A stretch of DNA of 64,000 bases from Bacteroidota bacterium (GCA_016868855.1 VGFP01000002.1:62001-126000); one strand, 5' to 3'. Shown: positions 34,930-44,566, numbered from the stretch's first letter. Notes: generated from the sequence alone by a model not told the origin. Translations and numbers: made by a program.

Positions 34930-37406
34930 AAAAATGTTCAGCACACGATATTGCAACCATTCAAGGTGTCAAGAGATCTGGTGCTGTCAACAATCAGGTC
35001 ATCCGGCATTTATTGATCGACAGCCGCAAGCTGTTAACTGCTGCTGATTCCCTTTTTTTCGCAATCAAGACACACTCCAATGATGGACATTTATACATTG
35101 AAGAATTGTATGCAAAAGGGGTAAGGTTGTTTGTTGTTTCTGAGCTTCCAGAAATCAATCATTATCCTGATGCAACATTTTTTTTGACGGATGATGTTGT
35201 TGGTGTCCTACAATCCATCGCTGCTTCTCATAGACAATTGTTTACTTTTCCGGTTATTGCCATCACTGGAAGCAATGGCAAGACAATTGTAAAAGAGTGG
35301 CTGTATCATTTGTTGCAGCCTGTTGTTGAGATCACAAGGAGTCCAAGAAGTTTCAACTCTCAACTTGGTGTCCCATTGAGTATTTGGCAGTTCGGTTCCC
35401 AACATCAAATGGCTATCATAGAAGCTGGCATTTCAAAAAAAGGTGAAATGTCAAAACTTTTCAATGTGATTCATCCAACCATTGGACTCATTACCAATCT
35501 GGGTGCTGCACATGCTGAGGGTTTTACAACGGAAGAGGAAAAGTTGCAGGAAAAATTAATCCTTTTCAAAGAGGTGGAAACCCTTGTTTACTGCAAAGAC
35601 CACTTACTGATCAGTAAGTATATAGGGAAAAGTGATGTATTGAAATCCGGCAAGCGATTGATCAGTTGGGGAATGGATCCCACCTCAGATATTGTGCTGA
35701 AAAAAGTTCAGCAATTCCCCCACAGCACCATGCTGCAGATTGAGTACGGCAGGAAATCAGTCGAATTTGAGATACCTTTTGTTGACCGCATTGCAATCGA
35801 AAATACCATGCATTGTTTTGCATTGGCAGTTGCTTTGGACTTGGACGAGAATGTTGTAGACAGAATGAAAACATTGCCATCATTGTCCATGCGGCTTGAA
35901 ATGAAAGAGGGGCAGCATCATAGCATCTTAATCAATGACAGTTACAACGCAGATCTAACGGGTGTTATGAGTGCATTGGAATTTCTATCTGAACAAAACC
36001 CTGGTTTGGCAAAAACAGCAGTCCTTTCTGATATTTCCGGCATTTCAAGTCAGCCTGAAAAGGTTTATGCTGAACTTGCAGGATTTATGAAAGCCAAAAA
36101 AATCAATTCATTGTACGCTGTTGGTCCGGTTTTTGAAAAATATGCCTCATATTTCAGAGAAGAAAAAATCCAGTTCACTTCTTTTGCATCAACAGATGCA
36201 TTGATTGCTCATATACATCCTATTTTTTTCAAAGAACGAACAGTGCTCATAAAGGGTGCCAGAAACTTTCAATTTGAGCGGGTCAGTCAGTTGCTGGAAA
36301 GAAAAATCCATAAAACAAGGCTGGAGGTCAATCTTTCTATTGTTCAACAAAATTTTAAACTCCATCAATCACTGCTGAAGCCTTCCACCAAAATAATGGC
36401 AATGGTGAAGGCATTTTCATATGGTGCCGGTAGTTATGAAATAGCCAACCTGCTTCAGCAAAATGGTGTCGATTATATTGCAGTAGCATATGTTGATGAG
36501 GGGGTTGAATTGAGAAAGGCAGGCATCCATCTTCCTATTATGATTATGAATGCAGAAACAGATGGATTTGCATCACTTGTTGAATACGATTTGGAGCCGG
36601 AAGTATTTTCTTTGGAGCACGCCAGGTGCCTGGATGCATTTTTGAACAGTGAAGGTATTCAGCATTTCCCCATTCATCTTAAAATTGATTCAGGTATGCA
36701 TCGCTTGGGACTCGATGAGGATCAAGTAAATCAATACCTGATCGAATTTAAAAGCAGCAGGTTCATCATCCAATCGGTTTTTACACATTTGGTAGCTTCC
36801 GGAGATCCGCGAAATGATGATTTTACAGCAAATCAATTGAATATTTTTGAAAAATTGGCTTCAACCATTCAGTCGGTAGTTGGCTATCCAATCAATCGTC
36901 ATGCCTCCAATACCGCAGCTATCCACCGTCATCCGCAAGCGTCATACGAGATGGTGCGTCTGGGAATTGGATTGTATGGTGTCAGTGCTGCAGCTGGGAA
37001 GTCACTCCCTTTAAAAGAGGCAGTTGAATTAAAAACTACCATTGCACAAATAAGAAGAGTGAAAAAAAGAGAATCTGTCGGGTATGGAAGAGCCTATCTT
37101 TTACAAAAAGATACCACCATTGCGACGATACGGATTGGATATGCAGATGGTTTTCCAAGATCCTTGGGCAATGGCAGGGGGTCTGTTCTTGTCCGTGGAC
37201 AAGCATACCCAACCATTGGAAATGTTTGCATGGATATGACCATGATAGATCTGGGCGATAATGATCAAATTCAAGTTGATGAAGATGTTTTGGTATTTGG
37301 ACGTGAACATTCCATTGCTGCAATTGCCCAACAGGCTGGCTCAATTCCCTATGAAATCATGACCGGTATTTCTGCCCGGGTACCGAGGATTTATCTGAGC
37401 GAATAA
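34926..37406 (+). CDS. Bifunctional MurF-like ligase / alanine racemase
   Basis: Fusion of 826 residues. Residues 1 to about 450 are a Mur ligase: ATP loop ITGSNGKTIVKEW, TNLGAAHAEGF, and NDSYNADLTG in the C-terminal domain. Residues from about 465 are alanine racemase: PLP Lys in MAMVKAFSYGAG, then HLKIDSGMHRLG, SVGYGRAY with the region of the catalytic Tyr, and GNVCMDMTMIDL. The racemase supplies D-Ala, and MurF adds D-Ala-D-Ala to the UDP-MurNAc tripeptide, so the fusion links precursor supply and use. This fusion is known in Bacteroidota. A free MurF gene is also present (49524-50804), so the ligase half may be a structural or regulatory domain. Confidence 0.93.
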   Translation: MKKCSAHDIATIQGVKRSGAVNNQVIRHLLIDSRKLLTAADSLFFAIKTHSNDGHLYIEELYAKGVRLFVVSELPEINHYPDATFFLTDDVVGVLQSIAASHRQLFTFPVIAITGSNGKTIVKEWLYHLLQPVVEITRSPRSFNSQLGVPLSIWQFGSQHQMAIIEAGISKKGEMSKLFNVIHPTIGLITNLGAAHAEGFTTEEEKLQEKLILFKEVETLVYCKDHLLISKYIGKSDVLKSGKRLISWGMDPTSDIVLKKVQQFPHSTMLQIEYGRKSVEFEIPFVDRIAIENTMHCFALAVALDLDENVVDRMKTLPSLSMRLEMKEGQHHSILINDSYNADLTGVMSALEFLSEQNPGLAKTAVLSDISGISSQPEKVYAELAGFMKAKKINSLYAVGPVFEKYASYFREEKIQFTSFASTDALIAHIHPIFFKERTVLIKGARNFQFERVSQLLERKIHKTRLEVNLSIVQQNFKLHQSLLKPSTKIMAMVKAFSYGAGSYEIANLLQQNGVDYIAVAYVDEGVELRKAGIHLPIMIMNAETDGFASLVEYDLEPEVFSLEHARCLDAFLNSEGIQHFPIHLKIDSGMHRLGLDEDQVNQYLIEFKSSRFIIQSVFTHLVASGDPRNDDFTANQLNIFEKLASTIQSVVGYPINRHASNTAAIHRHPQASYEMVRLGIGLYGVSAAAGKSLPLKEAVELKTTIAQIRRVKKRESVGYGRAYLLQKDTTIATIRIGYADGFPRSLGNGRGSVLVRGQAYPTIGNVCMDMTMIDLGDNDQIQVDEDVLVFGREHSIAAIAQQAGSIPYEIMTGISARVPRIYLSE

Positions 37407-37432
37407 GTTCAATTTGCCTCAATTCCTCCACG

Positions 37433-37440
37433 TATATTTG
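37433..37440 (+). promoter_or_regulatory. TAnnTTTG box (TATATTTG) before lspA
   Basis: Exact -7 consensus ending 13 bases before the lspA GTG. A TTTG lies at 37413-37416, 16 bases upstream, just under the usual spacing. Confidence 0.55.
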
Positions 37441-37453
37441 CAAAAAGAATGCT

Positions 37454-38125
37454 GTGAAATTTCGCCACGCCATCGTACTAACTCTGCTGCTGCTGATCAC
37501 GGATCAATTGATCAAAATATATGTGAAAACCCATTTTTACATGGGCGAAGAATATATTCCATTTACCTCCATCCCTTGGTTAAGGTTTCATTTCATTGAA
37601 AATGAGGGCATGGCATATGGGTGGAAATTGGCGGGTTCATGGGGCAAAATTGCACTGACTTCCTTCCGACTCGTTGCAGTAGCATTTGGAACATATTATA
37701 TTTTAAGTATCATCAAGAAAAAGTATCATTCAGGCTATGTTTTTTGTGTTACACTGATTTATGCAGGTGCGATTGGGAACTTGATCGATAGTCTTTTTTA
37801 CGGCATGGTATTTGAATTCAGCGATGCCTATTCGCAAAACCTGGCAAAAGGTTTTTGGCAAGATGGATTCATGGGGGGATACGAATCCATTTTGCATGGA
37901 CGGGTGGTGGATATGTTCTATTTCCCCATCATTCAAGATGTAACTCTCCCAACATGGCTGCCAATATGGGGCGGTGAGCCTTTTGAGTTCTTCAGACCTG
38001 TATTTAACCTGGCAGATGCTTCCATATCAGCCGGACTGATCGCTATATTGGTTTTTCAATCTAAATTTTTCAGCAATACTACTGGTGCAACAGCTGACTT
38101 ATCTGCAGGCAATCAGGCTGATTAA
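37454..38125 (+). CDS. lspA: Lipoprotein signal peptidase (signal peptidase II)
   Basis: Inner-membrane aspartyl protease that cuts signal peptides of lipoproteins such as GldD and GldJ. It has 223 residues from a GTG start, longer than the usual 160-170, mainly from an insert between the third and fourth membrane helices (about residues 118-165), as is common in Bacteroidota. Family motifs are LLLITDQLIKI at the N-terminus, GAIGNLIDSLFYG, GRVVDMFYFP with one catalytic Asp, and FNLADASISAG with the other. Confidence 0.93.
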   Translation: MKFRHAIVLTLLLLITDQLIKIYVKTHFYMGEEYIPFTSIPWLRFHFIENEGMAYGWKLAGSWGKIALTSFRLVAVAFGTYYILSIIKKKYHSGYVFCVTLIYAGAIGNLIDSLFYGMVFEFSDAYSQNLAKGFWQDGFMGGYESILHGRVVDMFYFPIIQDVTLPTWLPIWGGEPFEFFRPVFNLADASISAGLIAILVFQSKFFSNTTGATADLSAGNQAD

Positions 38126-39668
38126 CCTCCCCATCCCTCTCGATCAAGGTTTCTGAAGTGAATGGCTTCTGCCACATGGGAACTGAGTATCTCCTCTGAT
38201 GTTTCCAGGTCGGCAATGGTTCGGGATACTTTCAATATACGATCATAGGCCCTCGCGGAAAGATTCAATTGTTCCATTGTTTTTTTTATCAATGTCTGAC
38301 TCTCATTGTTCAAGCTGCAAATTTTTTTAAGATCCGCACTTTCCATTTGCGCATTCGAGTAAATACCTTTTTTATGTTTGAATCTCAGATCCTGAAGATT
38401 TCTTGCCTGTACAACCCTTTTTCTGATCTCAAAGGAACCCTCTTGAATGTGGGTGGAGGTTAGATGGGAAAATGCTACAGGAGTAACTTCAACATGCAAG
38501 TCAATTCGATCCAGCAGCGGACCGGAAATCTTGTTGAGATATTTGGTTACTGAACCCGGAGGGCAACTGCAATTTTTTTCAGGATGGTTATAGAATCTAC
38601 ATGGATATGGATTCATGGATGCTATCAACATAAAAGATGCAGGAAAATCAATGGCCAATTTGGTTCTGGAAATACTCACTTTTATTTCTTCCATCGGTTG
38701 ACGCATCACTTCCAGAACCGTTCGCTTGAATTCTGGCAGTTCATCAAGAAATAAACCCCGTTGTGAGCCAATGAAATCTCTCCCGGTTGTGGTGTAGAGC
38801 CTCCTCCAACAAGGGCTGCGTCTGAAATTGTATGGTGCGGACTCCTGAAGGGGCGTTTGGTGATCAGTATTGTTTCTTCCGAAAGTTTTCCTGCAACACT
38901 GTGAATTTTGGTGCTTTCCAATGCTTCTTCCAATGTCAACGGTGGGAGGATGGATGGAAGTCTTTTTGCCAACATGGTTTTTCCAGCACCTGGTGGACCA
39001 ATTAAAATTACGTTGTGGCCACCTGCAGCAGCGATCTCAAGTGCACGTTTGATATTTTCTTGTCCCCTGACTTCTGCAAAATCATTTTCAACAGCAACCT
39101 GCTGCTGCAGAAATATGTCTTTCATATCAATCCGCGCAGGCGAAGCACTGTTTCCCTCCGATCTGAAAAAATTTACCACATCCTTGAGTGTACGCATGCC
39201 ATACACATCAACCTGATCAACCATGGCTGCTTCTTTTTCATTCGAGGAAGGCAATATCAGTCCTTTGAATCCATCCCGTTTTGTTTGTATGGCAATGGGC
39301 AATGCACCTCTGATATGTCTCAATTCGCCATCAAGGCTTAATTCACCCATGATGATAAATTCATTGAGCAACGCTGTACTGTGAAGTTGTTCTGATGCAA
39401 CGAGTATTCCAATGGCAATTGGCAAATCGAATGCGGTACCACTTTTTTTTATATCAGCAGGTGCCAGGTTGATTACAATCCTGGTTCTGGGCATTTCAAA
39501 CTTATTGGCCTTCAATGCACTTTCAACCCTGCGAATACTCTCTTTGACTGCTGCATCGGGCAGTCCCACGATACAGTATTCTTTTCCTTGTGCAGTCCAG
39601 TTGACCTCAACAGTGATCGGAATGGCATCTACCCCGTGTACTGAACTTCCATGTATTTTGATAAACAT
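38122..39668 (-). pseudogene. comM: ComM/YifB-family Mg-chelatase-like ATPase, frameshifted
   Basis: AAA+ helicase-like protein (ComM promotes branch migration in natural transformation). The gene is in two frames. The first (39668 to 38706) covers the N-terminal LonC-like domain and Walker A GPPGAGKTMLAKRLP and ends ...LAHNGVYFL then off-frame. The second (38709 to 38122) resumes with MRQPMEEIKVSIS, then CSCPPGS, GPLLDRIDLHVEV and the C-terminal domain. At 38749-38751 the minus strand reads TTTC; one extra T gives NGVYFLDELPEFKRTV, the expected Walker B region, and a 515-residue protein of normal length. So a single base is missing in a T run, either by mutation or by sequencing error. Confidence 0.9.
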
Positions 39669-39749
39669 GGGATGAAAATAATTGTTTGGAAAATAAGGCG
39701 ATCGGTATGAAGCTCAGTGGATGAGGAGAATAATCTGTGAGTAAGAAAG

Positions 39750-41069
39750 CTATTTTCCCAGGTTTTTCAGCAATGCAGTAACTCCTTCTTTTTGTAGAAT
39801 CAAGTATCCCATTCGGTCTTGGCTGATTCCATTTTTCAATTGATAACTGAATTGAAGTTCATTGTCTTTCAGACTGGTTTCAAAGTATTTAAAATCAATT
39901 GTAGGTAGATCTTTTAATTCTTCACCTATTTCATATAGATGTGTGGAAAGTATGAATAAACAGTTTTGCATGGTGATGAGTCCGCGTATGACTGTTGTTG
40001 AACATTTCATGGCATCCTGGATATTCGTTCCTTTGAAAAGTTCATCGATGAGCACCAACCAATTTCTGCCATCGTCAATTTTTTCTATTGTTTGTTTGAT
40101 TCTTTTTACTTCGTTGAAAAAATAACTCTCTCCTTTGGTGATATTGTCAGCGATATTGATGTTGCTGAGAATTCCTTCAAATACAGAAAGTTTCATTGAA
40201 AGGGCTGGTACACCCATTCCCAGATGAGCCATGTATAAGGCGAGACCCAATGCTTTGATGAGCGTACTTTTCCCGGCCATATTGGCCCCTGTTAGAAATA
40301 CGAAATTACTTTCTTTGCTCATCGAGATATCATAGCTTACAGGGTTGTCCAGCAGCACATGTCGGAGCTTGCTGGATGCAATAAGGGTTGTTTCTTCTGT
40401 GAATGCTGGGTTGTTCAGTTGCAGTTGGATGTTTGCTTTTGCCATGGCATGCCATGCATCCAGTTTCCCATACAATTTGATCAAACTTCTTATCTCAGCA
40501 ACCAAGTCAATGTGAAAGATTCTGCCGAAAAACAGTATTTCTCTGGGAGTGAGCTCTTGAAAAGTATTCTTTTGTGTCAACTCAATAAGATGCCGATTGG
40601 CCAATATAATTTTACTTTGATCGAGTATTTCTTGAAGGGGAAATGGAATCTTCGTAAGACTGAAAAATGCATGTATTTTTTCATAACCCTTGATCAGTTG
40701 AAACAATTGTTTCATCGAAAAAAGAATCAAGGCGTAGTCTCTGGGATGAATCCATTTGTAGAATACTGCTTGAAGCTTGCTTATATTTTCTGGTATCGGA
40801 TCCGGATTGTCGTCATAGAACTTTTCAATAACCATCAAAGTGCCATTCGTGATTTCAGTTGGCCATTGATCAATCTTGGTGGAGATAATCTGAAGTATAT
40901 CTTGGATAGCAAGAATTTCTTTTTTTTGTGTAAGAGGGTTGTGCAGGATACGGATCAATTCAGATTTTCCCTCTGCCGTTTCAGTAAAATCAATCAAATA
41001 GAATAAGGATGGGTTGTCAGGTTGACTAAATACGGATAAATCGTTCAGCGTGGTTTTGTCAATAAACAT
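39750..41069 (-). CDS. MutS-like ATPase without mismatch-recognition domain
   Basis: Protein of 439 residues from ATG 41069. The C-terminal half is a MutS ATPase: Walker A LTGANMAGKSTLIKALG (about residues 257-273), Walker B LVLIDELFKGTN and the dimer-interface loop ILSTHLYE. The N-terminal half corresponds to the helical lever/clamp region (MutS domain III). The N-terminal mismatch-binding domain of MutS is absent, as is the Smr nuclease of MutS2. Such MutS-related proteins are common in Bacteroidota and their role is unknown. It begins 2 bases after the pyrC stop and ends the run ubiE-porT-pyrC-mutS-like. Confidence 0.88.
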   Translation of the reverse strand: MFIDKTTLNDLSVFSQPDNPSLFYLIDFTETAEGKSELIRILHNPLTQKKEILAIQDILQIISTKIDQWPTEITNGTLMVIEKFYDDNPDPIPENISKLQAVFYKWIHPRDYALILFSMKQLFQLIKGYEKIHAFFSLTKIPFPLQEILDQSKIILANRHLIELTQKNTFQELTPREILFFGRIFHIDLVAEIRSLIKLYGKLDAWHAMAKANIQLQLNNPAFTEETTLIASSKLRHVLLDNPVSYDISMSKESNFVFLTGANMAGKSTLIKALGLALYMAHLGMGVPALSMKLSVFEGILSNINIADNITKGESYFFNEVKRIKQTIEKIDDGRNWLVLIDELFKGTNIQDAMKCSTTVIRGLITMQNCLFILSTHLYEIGEELKDLPTIDFKYFETSLKDNELQFSYQLKNGISQDRMGYLILQKEGVTALLKNLGK

Positions 41070-41071
41070 GA

Positions 41072-42412
41072 TCAATTTCTGTTGAACAGCAATCTCATCC
41101 CTCTTTTATCCGTGTAAACTTTTTTATTTTCATATACAATTTCCCCATTCACTATCGTCTTGCAAATGCTGGCGGGCATTGAGAATCCCTCTAGCGGACT
41201 CCATCCGCATTTGTACAAGATATTTTCTTTGGAAACAGTATGGGCGTCATTCATGTTCACCATCACCAAATCTGCATAATAATTTTCACGGATGAATCCT
41301 CTCTCTGCAATTTGAAAGCATACAGCAGGAGCATGCGACATTTTTTCAACTACTTTTTCAATGCTGATTTTCCCTTGTTGTACATAGTGCAACATCAATT
41401 GCAGGCTGTGCTGAACAAGAGGTAGTCCGGCATGAGCTTGTTCATAATTTTCCCCTTTTTCTTCGAGGGTATGCGGTGCATGGTCTGTAGCGATGATATC
41501 CAGACGATCATCTAACAGGGCTTCCCAGAGGGCAGCTTTGTTGCCGGGTGATTTAATGGCAGGATTGCATTTGATTTTATTGCCCATTCTGCCATAATCA
41601 TCGGCAGTAAAATGAAGGTGGTGTACGCAGACTTCAGATGTAATTCTTTTTTCTTCTAATGGCAACATGTTTGAAAAAAGCTGTAATTCCTTTGATGTTG
41701 AAATATGAAGGATATGCAATCTTGTATTGTATTTTTTTGCTAGTTGAATTGCTAAAAAAGATGATTCAAAACATGCTTCTGTATTGCGTATAACAGGATG
41801 ATCTGATGCGGTCAGTGCATGTTGACTTGCTTTTATTTTTTCCAGATTAGATTTTATGATGCGTTCGTCTTCGCAATGAGTTGCGATCAGCAATGCCGAC
41901 TCTTTGAAAACCCTGTCCAAGGTTAATACATTGTCAACCAACATATTTCCGGTCGAGGATCCCATGAAAATCTTGATTCCACAGATGCGATCGCGCATTT
42001 CATTCGTTCTTAAAACCTCCTCTGTATTTTCATTGGAAGTACCCATGAAAAAGGAATAGTTGGCAGGAGAGGAATGAGCAGCCAATTGGTATTTTTCTTC
42101 CAGCAATGCATGGGTAAGTGCTGCTGGTTTGGTGTTGGGCATTTCCATGAAACTTGTTGTGCCTCCCGCTACAGCCGCGCAAGATTCAGTATGTATATTG
42201 GCCTTGTGAGTGAGTCCAGGTTCCCTGAAATGAACCTGGTCGTCGATGACCCCGGGTAATACAAGTTTATTTTCTGCATTGATTTCTTTGGCATTGCTGA
42301 CTTCAATAATGCCACCAATTTTTTCAATACGCTGATTTTTGATGAGTAAATCACCTGCTATGATTTTCCCTTCGTTGACGATGCTGGCATTCTTGATAAT
42401 GGTGGTTGACAT
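41072..42412 (-). CDS. pyrC: Dihydroorotase
   Basis: Third step of pyrimidine synthesis, cyclising carbamoyl-aspartate. It has 446 residues from ATG 42412 (MSTTIIKNASIVNEG); a longer frame upstream runs into porT. The metal-site motif reads DDQVHFREPGLTHK, with Gln where many family members have the first His of H-x-H; I recall the same change in the Porphyromonas enzyme, so it is a lineage trait. The bridging-Lys region is GIKIFMGSSTGNML and later ligands are in ATHCEDE, LHILHIST and IIATDHAPHT. It lies 7 bases after porT. Confidence 0.94.
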   Translation of the reverse strand: MSTTIIKNASIVNEGKIIAGDLLIKNQRIEKIGGIIEVSNAKEINAENKLVLPGVIDDQVHFREPGLTHKANIHTESCAAVAGGTTSFMEMPNTKPAALTHALLEEKYQLAAHSSPANYSFFMGTSNENTEEVLRTNEMRDRICGIKIFMGSSTGNMLVDNVLTLDRVFKESALLIATHCEDERIIKSNLEKIKASQHALTASDHPVIRNTEACFESSFLAIQLAKKYNTRLHILHISTSKELQLFSNMLPLEEKRITSEVCVHHLHFTADDYGRMGNKIKCNPAIKSPGNKAALWEALLDDRLDIIATDHAPHTLEEKGENYEQAHAGLPLVQHSLQLMLHYVQQGKISIEKVVEKMSHAPAVCFQIAERGFIRENYYADLVMVNMNDAHTVSKENILYKCGWSPLEGFSMPASICKTIVNGEIVYENKKVYTDKRGMRLLFNRN

Positions 42413-42419
42413 ATAGATA

Positions 42420-43136
42420 TTATTTTCCCAATCCGCCACCTTCAAAGTGAAGGGTGAACATGATCAATCTGGAATTCATGACATTCATCAATTTTGAAAA
42501 AGAAACTTCCGGATCACGGGCATGAACGTTAGAGAGTCCGTAACTGATTTTAATTTCCGGCGATAGAATAAAGTAAGGAAAGAAAAACTGGAATCCAATG
42601 CCACCTTCAATACCGTAATCATTTCTTTTGACTTTGAGTACTTCGCTGGTTGACTTGGCATTACTTGCAAGATCAAATTCATATTTGCCTCCCATCAGGG
42701 TATATACCCGCATGTTGTTGATTCTGTCACTTTTTAATCGTACCTGTAAAGGGAAGGTCATTGTGATGGATGGAGTTGTTTCTTCTGTTTCAGGTTCATT
42801 TCTTTTGTAAAACTTGATGATTTTATCGCTAAATACAAGATTCAATGGCGAAAAACGCAGATCAAATCTTTTTGACAATTGATAATTCGCAAGTATGCCC
42901 AGGTGAACCCTTCCTGTATTGATCGATTCAATTCCTGTAATCAGGTTGTTGTTGATGAAAGAAGAATCGTGTGAGATATTATAATTTGAACTGTTGTATC
43001 CAAGTGAAATTCCAAAATAATAGCGCTTGTTATCATGATCTGGCAAATTCAATTCTACTGCATGCTGTGAACTAGCAGCAAGATTGATTAACAGTGTACA
43101 AAACAGTATTATTTTTCTCCAATGTAAATGGTGCAT
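42420..43136 (-). CDS. porT: T9SS outer-membrane protein PorT
   Basis: Outer-membrane beta-barrel of about 238 residues needed for type IX secretion. It has an N-terminal signal peptide (KIILFCTLLINLAASSQ) and alternating barrel strands, for example KRYYFGISLGYNSSNYN and RVHLGILANYQLSKRFDLRFSP. The C-terminus has SRLIMFTLHFEGG. Placement directly after ubiE is typical of porT/sprT in Bacteroidota and supports the name. The start overlaps the end of ubiE by 28 bases, so translation is probably coupled. It precedes pyrC by 7 bases. Confidence 0.85.
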   Translation of the reverse strand: MHHLHWRKIILFCTLLINLAASSQHAVELNLPDHDNKRYYFGISLGYNSSNYNISHDSSFINNNLITGIESINTGRVHLGILANYQLSKRFDLRFSPLNLVFSDKIIKFYKRNEPETEETTPSITMTFPLQVRLKSDRINNMRVYTLMGGKYEFDLASNAKSTSEVLKVKRNDYGIEGGIGFQFFFPYFILSPEIKISYGLSNVHARDPEVSFSKLMNVMNSRLIMFTLHFEGGGLGK

Positions 43137-43852
43137 ATACCGAATGTCAATCGTTTATAGAATGTTTGCTTGTATCCAACTTTTTCCATTACAGCCATCA
43201 GGTCTTTTCCCTCAGGGAACTGTCGCACAGAGTCATTCAAATACTGATATGCTTTTTTGCTTTTTGAAAAGAGTCCACCTACTCCTGGCGTAATGAAGTT
43301 CATATACAGCTGATAGCACTGTTTGATTACAGGCAATGTAGGTCTTGAAAATTCCAGGATCATCAATTGCCCTTTTGGTTTTAAGACACGTAAAATCTCC
43401 GAGAGTCCCTTTTCCAATTGCTGAAAATTACGCACACCGAAGGAAACTGTTACAGCATCGAACGTATGGTCATTGAATTGAAGTGCTTCGCTGTCACCTA
43501 ATTGAAGCTGGATGCAATCTTGCAATCCAAGTTTTGAAATTTTTTTCTTTCCAATATCCAACATGCCGGATGATATGTCTATGCCGATGATTTGTTGAGG
43601 CGATAGGAGCTTGGCAGACATGATGGCAAGATCTGCTGTTCCGGTGGCAACATCCAGTATATGTTGAGGTTGGTTTTTTTTGAGCAGATTCAATGCTTTC
43701 TTTCTCCAGCTGATGTCTATACCCGCGGATAAAAATCTGTTCAGGAAATCGTATTTGTGTGCGATTTCATTGAACATGTGAGCCACCTGTTCTTTTTTCG
43801 GTAAATTTGAATCCAGATCTGGTACAATCCTGTCGTGAGCGTAGTTTCCCAT
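43109..43852 (-). CDS. ubiE: Demethylmenaquinone methyltransferase
   Basis: SAM-dependent C-methyltransferase of 247 residues that makes menaquinone (UbiE/MenG). The SAM-binding loop is ILDVATGTADLAIMSA near residues 64-79, followed by IIGIDISSGMLDIGKKK, FDAVTVSFGVRNFQ and GQLMILEFSRP. It opens the minus-strand run with porT, pyrC and the MutS-like gene. A TAnnTTTG box ends only five bases before its ATG. Confidence 0.95.
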   Translation of the reverse strand: MGNYAHDRIVPDLDSNLPKKEQVAHMFNEIAHKYDFLNRFLSAGIDISWRKKALNLLKKNQPQHILDVATGTADLAIMSAKLLSPQQIIGIDISSGMLDIGKKKISKLGLQDCIQLQLGDSEALQFNDHTFDAVTVSFGVRNFQQLEKGLSEILRVLKPKGQLMILEFSRPTLPVIKQCYQLYMNFITPGVGGLFSKSKKAYQYLNDSVRQFPEGKDLMAVMEKVGYKQTFYKRLTFGICTIYIGEK

Positions 43853-43857
43853 CCCGA

Positions 43858-43865
43858 CAAAAGTA
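43858..43865 (-). promoter_or_regulatory. TAnnTTTG box (TACTTTTG) at the ubiE start
   Basis: Exact minus-strand -7 consensus, five bases before the ubiE ATG (43852-43850). This spacing would place transcription start at the start codon, hence a leaderless mRNA. No TTG at standard spacing. Confidence 0.5.
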
Positions 43866-43915
43866 CTTAAAAACGATTCAAGCGCTCTTAATAGAATGGT
43901 AAATATCCTTCAAAA

Positions 43916-44566
43916 ATGATCATCCATAAAGCAGCATATGTCATCAGCAGTCCAAAGCTAGAAGATTGTCCCAAAGCAGATCGTCCTGAATACGCTTTTA
44001 TTGGACGAAGCAATGTAGGAAAATCTTCTTTGATCAACTTGCTGACAGGCATGAAGCAATTGGCTAAAATATCTGCCACTCCCGGTAAGACGCAGTTGAT
44101 CAATCATTTTGATATTCAGAGCAAAGCCAGTTTAAATGGGAAAATGGATCAATGGTATTTGGTCGATTTGCCTGGATATGGATTTGCCAAAGTTTCAGCA
44201 TCGCAGCGTAAAAATTGGGAGAAAATGATTGAAGGGTATATACGGGGCAGGGATTCACTCTTGAATCTTTTTGTACTGGTGGATGCACGGCATACGCCCC
44301 AGGAAATAGATTTGAAGTTCGTCAACCGACTGGGGGAGTGGAATATTCCCTTTGCAATTGTTTTTACAAAGTCGGACAAGGAGACCCAAAAAGTGGTGAG
44401 TGCCAATGTGAAAGCTTTTGGTGACGCATTGAAAAAGTGGTGGGTAGAATTGCCGCCCATTTTTGTAACCAGTGCACAAAAACGAACTGGTGGAAAATAT
44501 ATTTTGGATATGATTCAGGAGATGAATAAATCCTACAATGACGCTCATTCAAAAGCACAAGCATGA
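43916..44566 (+). CDS. engB: Ribosome-biogenesis GTPase EngB/YsxC
   Basis: Small GTPase (216 residues) for 50S subunit assembly. G1 is GRSNVGKSS (residues 30-38), G3 is DLPGYGFAK, G4 is TKSD and G5 is VTSAQKRTG. It is preceded by the divergent ubiE and overlaps the downstream deacetylase gene by 4 bases (ATGA). Confidence 0.96.
   Translation: MIIHKAAYVISSPKLEDCPKADRPEYAFIGRSNVGKSSLINLLTGMKQLAKISATPGKTQLINHFDIQSKASLNGKMDQWYLVDLPGYGFAKVSASQRKNWEKMIEGYIRGRDSLLNLFVLVDARHTPQEIDLKFVNRLGEWNIPFAIVFTKSDKETQKVVSANVKAFGDALKKWWVELPPIFVTSAQKRTGGKYILDMIQEMNKSYNDAHSKAQA

Noticed and set aside
42271-42330. Gln in place of the first zinc His in dihydroorotase as a sign of inactivity
   Set aside because: I recall the same DDQVHFREPG motif in the Porphyromonas enzyme, and the other ligands are intact, so this seems to be a lineage trait.
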